64,000 nt of DNA. Source: Halanaerobium hydrogeniformans. GTDB taxonomy: Bacteria > Bacillota > Halanaerobiia > Halanaerobiales > Halanaerobiaceae. Numbering within the stretch: the first letter of the stretch is position 1; every line of letters starts with the position of its first letter. The stretch is taken from positions 2,356,001-2,420,000 of the forward strand of contig NC_014654.1 in the NCBI RefSeq assembly GCF_000166415.1, in the 5' to 3' direction. Position numbers and translations under genes: made by a program. Of the stretch, positions 41,796 through 51,082 are shown piece after piece. The notes beneath the pieces were generated by a model. That model was given only the letters and a program-made list of their open reading frames with translations. It had not been told where the DNA came from and made no database searches.

Positions 41796-42599
41796 TCAGT
41801 ATTCATATTTTTTATATAGTTCTGGTCTCCTGTGGGCAAGAAAATAACCCATTTTTAAGTCTTTAATTCTGCTGATTTTTTCAGACTTTAATAAAGACAC
41901 AGCATAACTTTCCTCAGCGGCACCGCTTTCAGCAATGACCCTTCCTTTAGGATCGATAATTAAGGCAGCACCTTCCATCGAGCATTCCTGATTAACTAGA
42001 TTTGCTGCAACAATATAACAGCTGTTGTCATAGGCCCTGGCCCTTAGATATCTTAACAAACGCTCTTTTTTACTCAGATAATCTCCTCTAGGAGTGGCAA
42101 AGGCAACAAATATTACTTCAGCACCTTTTACGGCTTGAATAGTACTGAGCTCGGGGAAATGACTATCATAACAAATTTGCACAGCAATTTTAGTATTCTT
42201 TACTGTAAAAACCTCTATTTTCTGGCCAGCAGAAAATATTTTGCTTTCATTTGGACTTAAATGACTTTTTCTATATTTCCCAATAATACCATCTGGAGAG
42301 ATTATAAGCTGGCTAATATAATAATTAGCAGCTTCTTTTTCAGCTAAGCCGACTATTATAATTTGCTGATATTCTTCAGCAATTAAGAGAAGTTCCTTAA
42401 CCGCTGAAGAATTAATATTGAGAGCATAATCTTTTATTTTAGGCTCATTAGTATAGCCGGTTACTGCCATTTCGGGAAAAAGAATTATATCAACCTTATC
42501 CTGCAGTTTAGCTGTCCACTTTCTTATATTCTTAATATTTTTTTCGATATCAAAAAGTACTGACTCAAAATTTACTGCAGCAGCTCTCAAATCTTCCAT
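41796..42599 (-). CDS. Carbon-nitrogen hydrolase (nitrilase superfamily)
   Basis: A 267-residue amidase-type enzyme. The catalytic triad is clear: Glu in ILFPEMAVTGY near residue 43, Lys in IGKYRKSHLSPNE near 112, and Cys in VQICYDSHFPEL near 143. Closest in style to the omega-amidase / N-carbamoyl-type branches, but the substrate is not assignable. It starts 30 bp after the outer-membrane receptor gene and is the last gene of the B12 uptake operon, so it may be co-regulated by cobalamin. Confidence 0.85.
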   Translation of the reverse strand: MEDLRAAAVNFESVLFDIEKNIKNIRKWTAKLQDKVDIILFPEMAVTGYTNEPKIKDYALNINSSAVKELLLIAEEYQQIIIVGLAEKEAANYYISQLIISPDGIIGKYRKSHLSPNESKIFSAGQKIEVFTVKNTKIAVQICYDSHFPELSTIQAVKGAEVIFVAFATPRGDYLSKKERLLRYLRARAYDNSCYIVAANLVNQECSMEGAALIIDPKGRVIAESGAAEESYAVSLLKSEKISRIKDLKMGYFLAHRRPELYKKYEY

Positions 42600-42629
42600 T
42601 ATCTTTAGCTCCCTTCAATATATAGCTAT

Positions 42630-44450
42630 TTAAAATCTCCTGCTTATTTCAAAGCCATAATTTCTTCCTGGTGTTTCAGTTCCAGCTGAACTTTCATATT
42701 CTTCAGCAAAGATATTATTTATCGATATTTTAAACTGCGTATCTCTAAACACCTCTCTGCTTAAGGTTAAATCACTGACCATATAGCTGTCTAAAATAAC
42801 TCTGACTATATTGTCATCATCATCTTCATATTCATCTTCTCTTTCACCAACATATTTATTATCAAGCCGCAGATTAAAATTATTACCACTGTAATCAAAA
42901 GCCAGGTTAAGACTGTGTTCAGGCCTTAAAGGAAGCTTTTCACCACTTTCTTCATCAACTGCATCCAAATACATATAGCTGAGATCAAGATTAAGATCAG
43001 AAGTTATTCCATAGGCTAAAACAACTTCTCCACCCTGTACAGTTGCTTCACCAATATTTTGATAGCGTTTAACCCCTTCTTCAACAAATATTAGATCAAT
43101 TAGATCTTCAATATCTTTTCTAAAGAGATTTAATTCTGCCCTTGTTCTACCTTCTATATATCTTAGGCCTGTTTCATAATTGCGCGATTTTTCTGGATCT
43201 AAATCAGGATTACCTCCTACTATATTTACCATACCTGCATCTGGTAGATATAATTCTCTATAATCAGGTGCTCTAAAGGCCTCTCCAGCTGAAGCAAAAA
43301 AGCTTAAATTGGGATTTAATAAATAATTTATTCCCACTTTTGGACTGAACTCTGAACCAAATTCATCATGAATATCATAACGGCCACTTAAATGAATTCT
43401 GGTTTTATCATTGAGCTGCCAGTTATCCTGAACAAACACTGCCCCATCTATATTGCTCTGCTGATCATATGTGTCACTATCGATGGAGCTCCTGGCAATA
43501 TTAAAACCATAACTTAAATTATGATCATCATAATAATTCCTGCGGTTAAAGTCCAAATAGATTTTATCAGTATCATGAACTCTCCGGCCGCGAATTCCAG
43601 AATCATCAGTATAAGTATTTTCATGATAAGACAGTTTTAGGCTCTGCTCCCTATCTTCCTGATTAAGATCCCAGTTAAAGTTCAAATTTAAATCTTCATA
43701 ATTTCTATCCCTTGGGTCACCTCTATCAGTATCAGTATATCTTAAAGAAGCACCTATTTGAGAATGGTCATCTAATTTATAATCAAATTTTGTAAATAGA
43801 GAACTCTGTTTTTTTTGATCTTCATTAAAGCCATCACTCCGATAATTTTTAGCCATTAAATTGTAACTTAGATTCTCAGAAAAACCAAAATGATTCAGAT
43901 TATAGCTTTGAGTATTGTAGGAAGCGAAGTTTGTTCTTAAATTTGTCAACTCCAGATCTTCTTCACCACTTCTGGTAGTAATACTTATCAAACCACCGAC
44001 TGCATTTGCTCCATATTGAGCTGAAGCAGGACCTTTGACTATCTCAATATCTTCAATCAGCTCTGCAGGGATTAATGATAGGTCAAATCTACCTGTTCTT
44101 AGATCATTTAAGGGTTGGCCATCAACCAAAACTAAAACCTGATTGGGAGCTGAACCTCTAATGGTAGCATTTTCTTCTGCTCCTTCTCGTCCATCACCGA
44201 TATTAATATTAACTCCGGGAACATAAGTTAATATATCAGCTGCAGTTTCGACATTTCTTTTTTCTATATCTTCTCTTGTTATAATTTCTACTGAATTAGA
44301 AGATTCTAAAAGCCTTTCTCTATGTCTTAATGCCCTAACAACGATCTCATCTAGTTCTAAAACATTTGTGTTTTCTTCTGCCATCACTACTGCTGCAAAT
44401 GAAGTTATGATTAAAAACAATATTAATAGTGTTATTGTATATCTTTTCAA
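42630..44450 (-). CDS. btuB: TonB-dependent outer-membrane receptor, BtuB-like
   Basis: Outer-membrane active importer, here most probably for cobalamins. 606 residues with a signal peptide cleaved after VVMA, a plug domain (SVEIITREDIEKRNVETAADIL near residue 52, in parts; VKGPASAQYGANAVGGLISI near 138), then a 22-strand-type barrel rich in aromatic/polar alternation, and the C-terminal outer-membrane sorting signature ending in Phe (YGFEISRRF). The size matches BtuB (about 600). It follows btuD by about 30 bp in the riboswitch-controlled operon. TonB/ExbBD must be encoded elsewhere. Its presence shows the cell has an outer membrane. Confidence 0.88.
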   Translation of the reverse strand: MKRYTITLLILFLIITSFAAVVMAEENTNVLELDEIVVRALRHRERLLESSNSVEIITREDIEKRNVETAADILTYVPGVNINIGDGREGAEENATIRGSAPNQVLVLVDGQPLNDLRTGRFDLSLIPAELIEDIEIVKGPASAQYGANAVGGLISITTRSGEEDLELTNLRTNFASYNTQSYNLNHFGFSENLSYNLMAKNYRSDGFNEDQKKQSSLFTKFDYKLDDHSQIGASLRYTDTDRGDPRDRNYEDLNLNFNWDLNQEDREQSLKLSYHENTYTDDSGIRGRRVHDTDKIYLDFNRRNYYDDHNLSYGFNIARSSIDSDTYDQQSNIDGAVFVQDNWQLNDKTRIHLSGRYDIHDEFGSEFSPKVGINYLLNPNLSFFASAGEAFRAPDYRELYLPDAGMVNIVGGNPDLDPEKSRNYETGLRYIEGRTRAELNLFRKDIEDLIDLIFVEEGVKRYQNIGEATVQGGEVVLAYGITSDLNLDLSYMYLDAVDEESGEKLPLRPEHSLNLAFDYSGNNFNLRLDNKYVGEREDEYEDDDDNIVRVILDSYMVSDLTLSREVFRDTQFKISINNIFAEEYESSAGTETPGRNYGFEISRRF

Positions 44451-44480
44451 TTTATACCTCCTGTGTTTTGTCTGTAATTA

Positions 44481-45251
44481 TTAATTGCTTAATTCTACAG
44501 GCATAATTAACAACCCATTAGAACTTTCCAATATTTCGACTTTTACTCCATATGTTTCTTCCATATTTTTTTCTGTAAACACCTCCTTTGGTTTCCCGGA
44601 AATATATTTGCCTTTTTTAGCTATTAAAAATATATAATCAGAAAATCTAGCTGCCAAATTCAAATCATGAATTGCCATTACTACTGCTGCATTTTTTTCT
44701 TTAGCCAGCTCAGTAATGATTTTCATAACCTCTAATTGATGATTTAAATCTAAATTTGAAGTTGGTTCATCAAGTAAAAAAATTGATGGGTTTTGAGCCA
44801 AACTTCTGGCAATTGCTACCTTTTGCATTTCTCCACCACTGAGATTATTCACCTCCCTTTCTGCTAATTTTTCAAGATTTAATTTTTGCAGAATTTTTTC
44901 TACAATCATTTTATCTTCTTTTCTTACCTTCCAGTTAAAATAGGGTTTTCTGCCCAGCAAAATACTTTCATAAACACTAATCGAAAAATTATTTTCTTGA
45001 GTTTGAGGTACATAACTCAGTTCTTTAGCAAGTTCTTTGGCTTCTATAGAAAGAGTGTTTTTGCCATCTAGGTAAACAAAGCCTGAATCAGCTTTGTATA
45101 TATTTGATAAACATTTAATTAAAGTAGATTTTCCAATTCCATTCGGACCGACCAGAGAAATAATCTTCCCCTTTTCTATTTCCAAAGATAATTCATCAAA
45201 AACTGCAGTATCTTGATAGCAAAATTTTATTTTGTCAGCTTTCATTTTCAT
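44481..45251 (-). CDS. btuD: Cobalamin ABC transporter ATP-binding protein
   Basis: ATPase of the B12 importer. 256 residues with Walker A VGPNGIGKSTL near residue 35, signature NLSGGEMQKVAIARSL near 135, Walker B IFLLDEPTSNLD near 155 and HDLNLAARFSD. The FecE/BtuD-type Fe-siderophore/B12 subfamily. Begin at the ATG at 45251: it overlaps the btuC stop by 4 bp (ATGA) and has GGAG 9 bases upstream. Confidence 0.92.
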   Translation of the reverse strand: MKMKADKIKFCYQDTAVFDELSLEIEKGKIISLVGPNGIGKSTLIKCLSNIYKADSGFVYLDGKNTLSIEAKELAKELSYVPQTQENNFSISVYESILLGRKPYFNWKVRKEDKMIVEKILQKLNLEKLAEREVNNLSGGEMQKVAIARSLAQNPSIFLLDEPTSNLDLNHQLEVMKIITELAKEKNAAVVMAIHDLNLAARFSDYIFLIAKKGKYISGKPKEVFTEKNMEETYGVKVEILESSNGLLIMPVELSN

Positions 45252-46327
45252 GACCAATAGCTCCTTCGCTTTTTAATTAACATATAGATAAAAAATGGGG
45301 CTCCAAAAAATGAGGTGATAATTCCTACTGGTAATTCTGCAGGGCTAATTATCAACCTGGCAGCTGTATCTGCTCCCAGTAAAAATAATGCTCCAGCTAG
45401 ACCTGAACTGATCGTTAAAAACCTATTATCATTGCCAATAATCATTCTACAGATATGAGGAGCAACCAGGCCAACAAAACCAATAATCCCAGTAAAAGCA
45501 ACTACAGAGCTTGTTAAAAATGCTGCTGTTACTGTTCCCACTCTACGCAATTTAATAATATCTATTCCCAGGTTTTGAGCAACTTCTTCCCCTGCTGAAA
45601 GGGCATTTACATCCCATGATATTTTTAAGAGTATAAGTAGAGATATAATCAAAATTGGGGTTAAGATAAATATATCTCTCCATTCAGCCTGATAAAAACC
45701 TCCCATCAACCAGATTGCAAGTTCACGCAGCTGTTCATGGTCAGTTATATATCTCAAAAAAGATACACCCGCTGAAAATAAATAACCGAGGGCAACACCT
45801 GCTAAAATTAGCATTGCTGATGTTCCTTCTTTTAAAGATACAATTAAATTAATAACAAAAATTGTTAGCAGACCAAAAGAAAATGCACCTAATATAATAA
45901 ACCAGGAACTATAAGCACTAAATAAGCTTTTAAAAATAAGATCACCTAACACTATTGCTGCTGCAGCTCCAAAAGCAGAACCAGAGGCAATTCCTAAAGT
46001 ATATGGGCTTGCAAGAGGATTTTTTAAAATAGACTGCATAATACTACCTGAAGATCCTAAAGCTAAACCTGTTATAACAGCAAGAGCTATTCTAGGTAAT
46101 CTTAGATTCATAACTATACCTCTACTAAAACTAGAATACTCTCGACTGCCAATTCCAAAAATCTCTCCTAAGAGGACTTTGATCGTATCCATAAAAGAAA
46201 TGCTTGCCACCCCTAAAGTAATAGAAAAAATGATTACTATAACTAAGAGAAATATTAAAAATAATAAAAATATCATTCTTTTCTTAAAAGCTTTATCATA
46301 ATAATCTTGATGTCCGATATTCTGCAT
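45248..46327 (-). CDS. btuC: Cobalamin ABC transporter permease
   Basis: A 359-residue FecCD-family inner-membrane permease with about ten hydrophobic segments. Family landmarks: LRLPRIALAVITGLALGSSG near residue 75, NPLASPYTLGIASGSAFGA near 102, and GFVGLVAPHICRMIIGNDNR near 280, which contacts the ATPase. It lies between btuF (40 bp gap) and btuD (ATGA overlap). Confidence 0.92.
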   Translation of the reverse strand: MQNIGHQDYYDKAFKKRMIFLLFLIFLLVIVIIFSITLGVASISFMDTIKVLLGEIFGIGSREYSSFSRGIVMNLRLPRIALAVITGLALGSSGSIMQSILKNPLASPYTLGIASGSAFGAAAAIVLGDLIFKSLFSAYSSWFIILGAFSFGLLTIFVINLIVSLKEGTSAMLILAGVALGYLFSAGVSFLRYITDHEQLRELAIWLMGGFYQAEWRDIFILTPILIISLLILLKISWDVNALSAGEEVAQNLGIDIIKLRRVGTVTAAFLTSSVVAFTGIIGFVGLVAPHICRMIIGNDNRFLTISSGLAGALFLLGADTAARLIISPAELPVGIITSFFGAPFFIYMLIKKRRSYWS

Positions 46328-46367
46328 ATAATTACTGCCTCCTAAGTCTACAGCTTGCTAGCTAAAA

Positions 46368-47375
46368 TTACTGGGCTGGATAAACTGCACTATCAAATTC
46401 ATCTTGCTCAAAAAATCTATTTAACATTTCTTCTCTGATTGAGCCAGGATCAATATCAGCAAAAATATCAGGATGAAAAAATTTTGCATAATATAATTTA
46501 CCTATTATAGAAAATACTCCATTCTGTACATCCCAGGATATGATATGAACCCGATCATTTTTGACTGCATTTGTATCTTTTAAAGCATCTCTATCCATTA
46601 ATTCATCTCTAGAATTTTTCATATCAGCTAAAGAATCATCTCTACTTGCCATTTTTACAATAACATCAGGGTTTTCTTCCCAGACAAATTCACTTGAGAC
46701 AACTGGATAACTTCCCTCTAAATCATGGGCAATATTTATGCCTCCAGCAAAGTTTATTAACGGATCAACTGTTGCTTTTGAAGTCCCTGTTCTATACTTA
46801 CCTCTCCATTCCCAATAGACCAATGGTCTCTCTTCACTATCTATCTCAGCTAATCTGTTTTTAATTAAATCTTCATATTCAGCCATAAAAGATTTAAGTT
46901 CCTCCGCTTTTTCTTTTTTGTCTAAGATTAAAGCAAAGTTATCTATTACCTGATCCAATCTATCAGGGTCGGAGGTGCTCTCAACAACAACCTTTATCCC
47001 AAAAGATTCAAAAATTTCTCTGTTCCTATCACTAAGCATGGTATCAGCAATAATCAAATCGGGCTCTAATTCAAGTACAGCCTCAATTTGAGGCCTGTTA
47101 GAAGAGCTACCCACTACTGGAATGTTTTGAGCAGAACTCAGCAAATCATCATCCATTTCAGTTCTAGCAATAATCTTTTCTTCTCCCTCTAAAATTATTA
47201 GTATTTCTACCATCGCTGGACTCATACAGACAATTTTTTCAACCGGTTTTTCTATTTCAACAATCTCACCCTGATAATCTTCAATCACTATTTTTTCTGC
47301 TGCAACCGGAGAAAAAGACAATATTGAAATAATGAGAAAAAGCATTAAAAACACTAATGAAATTTTTTTAAGCAA
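46368..47375 (-). CDS. btuF: Cobalamin-binding periplasmic protein
   Basis: Delivers B12 from the periplasm to BtuCD. 335 residues with a signal peptide ending SPVAA and no lipobox cysteine. The PeripBP_2 fold is seen in VEKIVCMSPAMVEILIILEGEEK near residue 44 (in parts), EAVLELEPDLIIADTM near 97, and a long connecting helix (LDQVIDNFALILDKKEKA). Specificity for cobalamin rests mainly on the riboswitch directly upstream and the BtuB-like receptor downstream; an iron-chelate role is the alternative. Confidence 0.85.
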   Translation of the reverse strand: MLKKISLVFLMLFLIISILSFSPVAAEKIVIEDYQGEIVEIEKPVEKIVCMSPAMVEILIILEGEEKIIARTEMDDDLLSSAQNIPVVGSSSNRPQIEAVLELEPDLIIADTMLSDRNREIFESFGIKVVVESTSDPDRLDQVIDNFALILDKKEKAEELKSFMAEYEDLIKNRLAEIDSEERPLVYWEWRGKYRTGTSKATVDPLINFAGGINIAHDLEGSYPVVSSEFVWEENPDVIVKMASRDDSLADMKNSRDELMDRDALKDTNAVKNDRVHIISWDVQNGVFSIIGKLYYAKFFHPDIFADIDPGSIREEMLNRFFEQDEFDSAVYPAQ

Positions 47376-47397
47376 GCTTATCTACCTCCTAAAATAA

Positions 47398-47432
47398 TTT
47401 AAAAAACCCTTATCTTTTCGGCAAGATAAGGG
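47398..47432 (-). terminator. Expression-platform terminator of the cobalamin riboswitch
   Basis: CCCTTATCTT pairs with AAGATAAGGG on the minus strand (47407-47432), followed by TTTTTT. It lies between the aptamer and btuF. Confidence 0.9.
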
Positions 47433-47489
47433 TATAGTTTAAGCTATATAATAACCTTACTGTTCTTGTGACCGAAGAGACAGTATAAA

Positions 47490-47681
47490 ATAATTCGGCA
47501 GGTCTCCTGGCTTCTGCTCAAAAAGACTTATACCTTCCCTGTTAATTAAAATTAACAAGTGGTTAAAAAAGTCTTTGCAAATAATCACTTAGATGATTAT
47601 TTAAACAGTTACAGTGGCGGGCCCGCTCAGGTTTTTCACCTGATTCCCTATTCTCCCTTAACTATAGTTAAGGGCACCCAA
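47490..47681 (-). ncRNA. Cobalamin riboswitch
   Basis: The minus strand shows the full set of conserved B12-aptamer elements in order: GGGTGCCC at the 5' side, AGGGAATCAGGTGAAAAACC (near 47635), GAGCGGGCCCGCCACTG (near 47615), GGGAAGG, and the B12 box AAGCCAGGAGACCTGCC (47497-47513). A terminator follows, so ligand binding is expected to stop transcription of btuFCD-btuB and the hydrolase. Confidence 0.96.
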
Positions 47682-47804
47682 TTATTAGCAAATATTTAGT
47701 TTTGTGTTCAAAGAAAAAAATAATTCTTGATTTATAATAAAATAGTAATACAATATAGTTAGAAAAGCTCTTTTTTGCCTTTATAAAAGAAAAGGGGGAA
47801 AATC

Positions 47805-48569
47805 ATGAAAAAAAATCTTACTTTTACTAAAATTGCAAACAGTATAGCTTTCTTTTTAACCCTTCTCATTAATTTTCTTGCAAATTATTTGCCTCTAAAC
47901 AATATATCTACCGGAGAAGTTTCTGCAAATTACCAAAATCCATTTACACCAGCGGGTTTTACTTTTTCCATCTGGGGGTTGATATATCTTCTTTTATTCT
48001 TATTTATAATCTTTCAATTCAAAAACAGTGAGCAAATTAAAGAAGGTTTTTCAACCGGTCCATATTTTGTGATTGCTTCCCTGGCTAATATTAGCTGGTT
48101 ATTTCTCTGGCATTATCAGTATATTTATCTTTCAATGTTGGTTATTTTAATTTTACCCTTGTCTTTATTTCAAATATTTAAAAGAATTCATAACTATGAT
48201 AATTATTCTCTTAAAGAGTATCTTAGTCTAAAACTTCCCTTCAGCATTTATACTGCCTGGGTTTGTATTGCCTCACTTGCAAATTTGATGGTTACTCTAG
48301 TCTACTTTAAATCTGATTGGCCACCTAACTTTTTAGTGATAGCTGCTGCCACAGGAATTTTAATAGGACTATATTTAACAATTACTATCTTAGATAAATA
48401 TCAAGATATTGCTTTTTCTTTAGTAATTGTTTGGGCCTATCTTGGTATTATTGCTGCTCAATTATCTGCCCGGCAACCTGCTATAGTTGTTATTATTACT
48501 GCAGCTTTAGCAATAATTATCATCACAACAAAAAATATTCCATTACTTTTTAAAAGATACTTTAATTAG
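47805..48569 (+). CDS. TspO/MBR-related tryptophan-rich membrane protein
   Basis: A 254-residue integral membrane protein with about eight hydrophobic segments. The TspO-like core shows NPFTPAGFTFSIWGLIYLLL near residue 48, ISWLFLWHYQYIYLS near 104 and a second half with TAWVCIASLAN and VWAYLGIIAA. It is longer than the 160-residue classical TspO and belongs to the extended bacterial group. TspO proteins bind porphyrins and tetrapyrroles. Its position between B12 uptake and B12 synthesis genes is suggestive, but it is the only plus-strand gene here, reads away from the riboswitch, and no B12 link is shown. The ribosome site AAGGGGG precedes the ATG. Confidence 0.75.
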   Translation: MKKNLTFTKIANSIAFFLTLLINFLANYLPLNNISTGEVSANYQNPFTPAGFTFSIWGLIYLLLFLFIIFQFKNSEQIKEGFSTGPYFVIASLANISWLFLWHYQYIYLSMLVILILPLSLFQIFKRIHNYDNYSLKEYLSLKLPFSIYTAWVCIASLANLMVTLVYFKSDWPPNFLVIAAATGILIGLYLTITILDKYQDIAFSLVIVWAYLGIIAAQLSARQPAIVVIITAALAIIIITTKNIPLLFKRYFN

Positions 48570-48600
48570 TTTTTATTTTTAAATTTTAATTCACATATTT

Positions 48601-49362
48601 TTAAAACATTACTGCTGTCATTAAAAATGCTATTTCACTTAACTCTATAATAGTTCCACAGAGATCACCACTTATTCCACCGATTTTTTTCTTTGACCAA
48701 TTTGCTAAATAATAAAGTAGTCCGATGTTAAAAACTGCAGCTATAAAAATTATTTTTATATATTGGCTACCAAAAATCAGAACAATAAAGCTTAGTATTA
48801 TTAGACTCACTAAAAATGCCTGTATAACATCTTTTTTCCCAATCTTGGCTTCTACACTTTTAGCCCATACACTAGCTTCAGCAGCTTTAAAAAGGCCCAG
48901 AGCTAAAGCAGCATAAAATCTCGCCATAACTCCCATCATCAGCAAAAATTCAATCTGCGATTTGAACAGCAATTCTTTGAAAAGTAGGTATTTTAAAATT
49001 AAAACTAAAATCAATGCTACAACTGCATAAATTCCTGAATTTGAATCATGCATTATTTGAATGGTTTTTTCTCGATCTCTATCTGCAAAATATCCGTCAA
49101 AAAAATCTCCTAAACCATCTAGATGAAGTGCACCGCTTAAATAAACATAGAAACTAAGCAGGAGTAAAGCAGTTATCTCTATGGAGAAAACAGCTGCAAA
49201 AATAAAATGACTTAAATAAGCTAATAAAGCAATGATCAAACCGGCTATAGGAAAAAACACTAATTTCATTTCTGCAGGATATTCTACTTTGACAGGGATT
49301 CGGCTCAAAAAGCTCATTGTGTTTAAGAAATTATTCCAGGCTTTGTTTAAATTACTTCTCAA
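48601..49362 (-). CDS. cobS: Adenosylcobinamide-GDP ribazoletransferase (cobalamin synthase)
   Basis: Joins adenosylcobinamide-GDP with alpha-ribazole(-phosphate); last nucleotide-loop step. A 253-residue membrane protein with FLSRIPVKVEYPAEM near residue 19, the metal-binding DGLGDFFDGYFADRDREK near 82, HDSNSGIYAV near 106 and ISGDLCGTIIELSEI near 228. It overlaps cobU by 4 bp and is the last gene of the long operon; no clear terminator follows. Confidence 0.95.
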   Translation of the reverse strand: MRSNLNKAWNNFLNTMSFLSRIPVKVEYPAEMKLVFFPIAGLIIALLAYLSHFIFAAVFSIEITALLLLSFYVYLSGALHLDGLGDFFDGYFADRDREKTIQIMHDSNSGIYAVVALILVLILKYLLFKELLFKSQIEFLLMMGVMARFYAALALGLFKAAEASVWAKSVEAKIGKKDVIQAFLVSLIILSFIVLIFGSQYIKIIFIAAVFNIGLLYYLANWSKKKIGGISGDLCGTIIELSEIAFLMTAVMF

Positions 49363-49952
49363 AGAACTTTAACCTCCTCACCTTCACCAAGATAATTTTT
49401 TATTATCTTAAGACCCTCTTTTTTTATTTCTTGAGGCAGGCCAGCACTTACTTTATAAACTAATTCTGCATCTTGAGCACATAATCTTGCTGCACGTCCA
49501 GATATGTCTCTAAAATACCTTCCCAGCTTATAAGCAGGTATAATACCCTGCCCAACTTCATTGTGCACAATAATCAAATTTAATTCTTTTTCTTTGGCTA
49601 GCTCTATAATTTTTTCTACCTCAGATAAAAGCTGATATTCAATTTCTTGATATTCAGCCTGCTCATATTCTAAAAGTAAATTACTCAAATAAGTAGTTAA
49701 ACAATCAAAAAGCACAGTTTTGCTGGAGGGTATTTCTTTAATTTTAGTGCTGATATCAAGAGCTTCTTCTATAGTCTCCCAACTGTCAGGACGCTGTTTT
49801 TGATGGGCTTTAATTCTAGCCTTCATTTCTTCATCAACTGCCTGACCACTGGCTAAATATATAACATCATCACCAGCTATTTTTTTTGCAATTAATTCTG
49901 CAAAAGAACTTTTACCACTTCTTGCTCCACCCAGTATTAAAATTATCCCCAT
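49359..49952 (-). CDS. cobU: Adenosylcobinamide kinase / guanylyltransferase
   Basis: Phosphorylates adenosylcobinamide and transfers GMP to it. About 197 residues: P-loop GGARSGKSSFAE at the N-terminus, the guanylylated-His region KARIKAHQKQRPDSWETIEE near residue 50, LFDCLTTYLSNLL near 82 and the conserved IVHNEVGQGIIP near 122. An ATG at 49967 is possible, but GGGAGTGG favours the ATG at 49952 (MGIILILGG). Confidence 0.94.
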   Translation of the reverse strand: MGIILILGGARSGKSSFAELIAKKIAGDDVIYLASGQAVDEEMKARIKAHQKQRPDSWETIEEALDISTKIKEIPSSKTVLFDCLTTYLSNLLLEYEQAEYQEIEYQLLSEVEKIIELAKEKELNLIIVHNEVGQGIIPAYKLGRYFRDISGRAARLCAQDAELVYKVSAGLPQEIKKEGLKIIKNYLGEGEEVKVL

Positions 49953-49979
49953 TCTATCCACTCCCATCAGCTAATCTTT

Positions 49980-51035
49980 TTAGTCGTTTTCTTTACTAAC
50001 ACCGGCCTCTTCGAAAGTTGCCATATCTCTTATAATATTAACTGCTTGATCAAAAAATGGCAGTGCAAGTACTGCACCTGTTCCCTCACCAAGTCTCATC
50101 TGGAGATCGATATAAGGTTCAAGATTAAGTTCCTCATAAATCTTTATATGACCGGGTTCCGCTGATTTATGAGAAGGAAATAAATATTTTACAACTCCGG
50201 GGCATAATTTGTAGGCTGTTAGTGCTGCTGCAGCTGAGATTAATCCATCAATAACTACTGCTTTTTTCATTGCTGCTGCTCCCAGCATTACTCCTGCCAT
50301 ACCAGCAATTTCTAAACCACCCACTGAAGCTAAAACATCCAGAGCATCTTCTTTGTCAGGCTTATTATAATCAATTGCTCTTTGAATTACATCAATTTTA
50401 TTTTTTACCCCTTCTTCGTTAAGTCCGGTACCTTTACCCACAACTTTATTTAAGTCTAAACCAGTAAATACAGCCAGAACTGCACTGCTTGGGGTTGTAT
50501 TTGCAATGCCAACCTCTCCTGTAGATATAATGTCTGCACCTTCTTCTACAGCTTTTTTCGCCTGTTCAATACCTACTTCCAGAGCTCCTACAGCCTCTTC
50601 TCTTGTCATGGCAGGTCCTTTGGTCATGTTTTCAGTACCAGCTTTGATTTTAGCTTTGACTAAAAGATCATTATCAATATCTTCTATCATACCGATGTCA
50701 ACAATTTTCAATTTTGCACCAGAACCTTCTGCTAGAACATTTATTGCTGCTCCATTTGCTAAAAAATTATGTACCATTTGTGTTGTTACAGATTGGGGAT
50801 AAGCACTAACCCCTTCTTCTGCTACTCCATGATCACCTGCCATAATTATATGAACCTTGTTTTGTAACTCAGGAAAAAGTTCACCATAAATCCCTGCCAG
50901 TTTTATAGCCATTTCCTCCAGCTTACCCAGACTCCCCTGAGGTTTTGTAAGTTGATCTAACCTTATTTGAGCTTTATCCATCATCTTTTGGTCCAGTTCA
51001 TTAATTTCATTTAAAGTTTTTTCAAGTGTTTTCAT
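49980..51035 (-). CDS. cobT: Nicotinate-nucleotide--dimethylbenzimidazole phosphoribosyltransferase
   Basis: Makes alpha-ribazole 5'-phosphate, activating the lower base. 351 residues with LTKPQGSLGKLEEMA near residue 30, MAGDHGVAEEGVSAYPQ near 66, GEVGIANTTPSSAV near 173, and the active-site Glu region SAEPGHIKIYEEL near 312. It follows cobD by 47 bp; this gap contains a (CTAAA)-type pentanucleotide repeat (about 51063-51085). Confidence 0.95.
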   Translation of the reverse strand: MKTLEKTLNEINELDQKMMDKAQIRLDQLTKPQGSLGKLEEMAIKLAGIYGELFPELQNKVHIIMAGDHGVAEEGVSAYPQSVTTQMVHNFLANGAAINVLAEGSGAKLKIVDIGMIEDIDNDLLVKAKIKAGTENMTKGPAMTREEAVGALEVGIEQAKKAVEEGADIISTGEVGIANTTPSSAVLAVFTGLDLNKVVGKGTGLNEEGVKNKIDVIQRAIDYNKPDKEDALDVLASVGGLEIAGMAGVMLGAAAMKKAVVIDGLISAAAALTAYKLCPGVVKYLFPSHKSAEPGHIKIYEELNLEPYIDLQMRLGEGTGAVLALPFFDQAVNIIRDMATFEEAGVSKEND

Positions 51036-51082
51036 TCTGTACCTCCATTAATTGTTTTTAATATAGCTTAGTTTAGTTTAGT

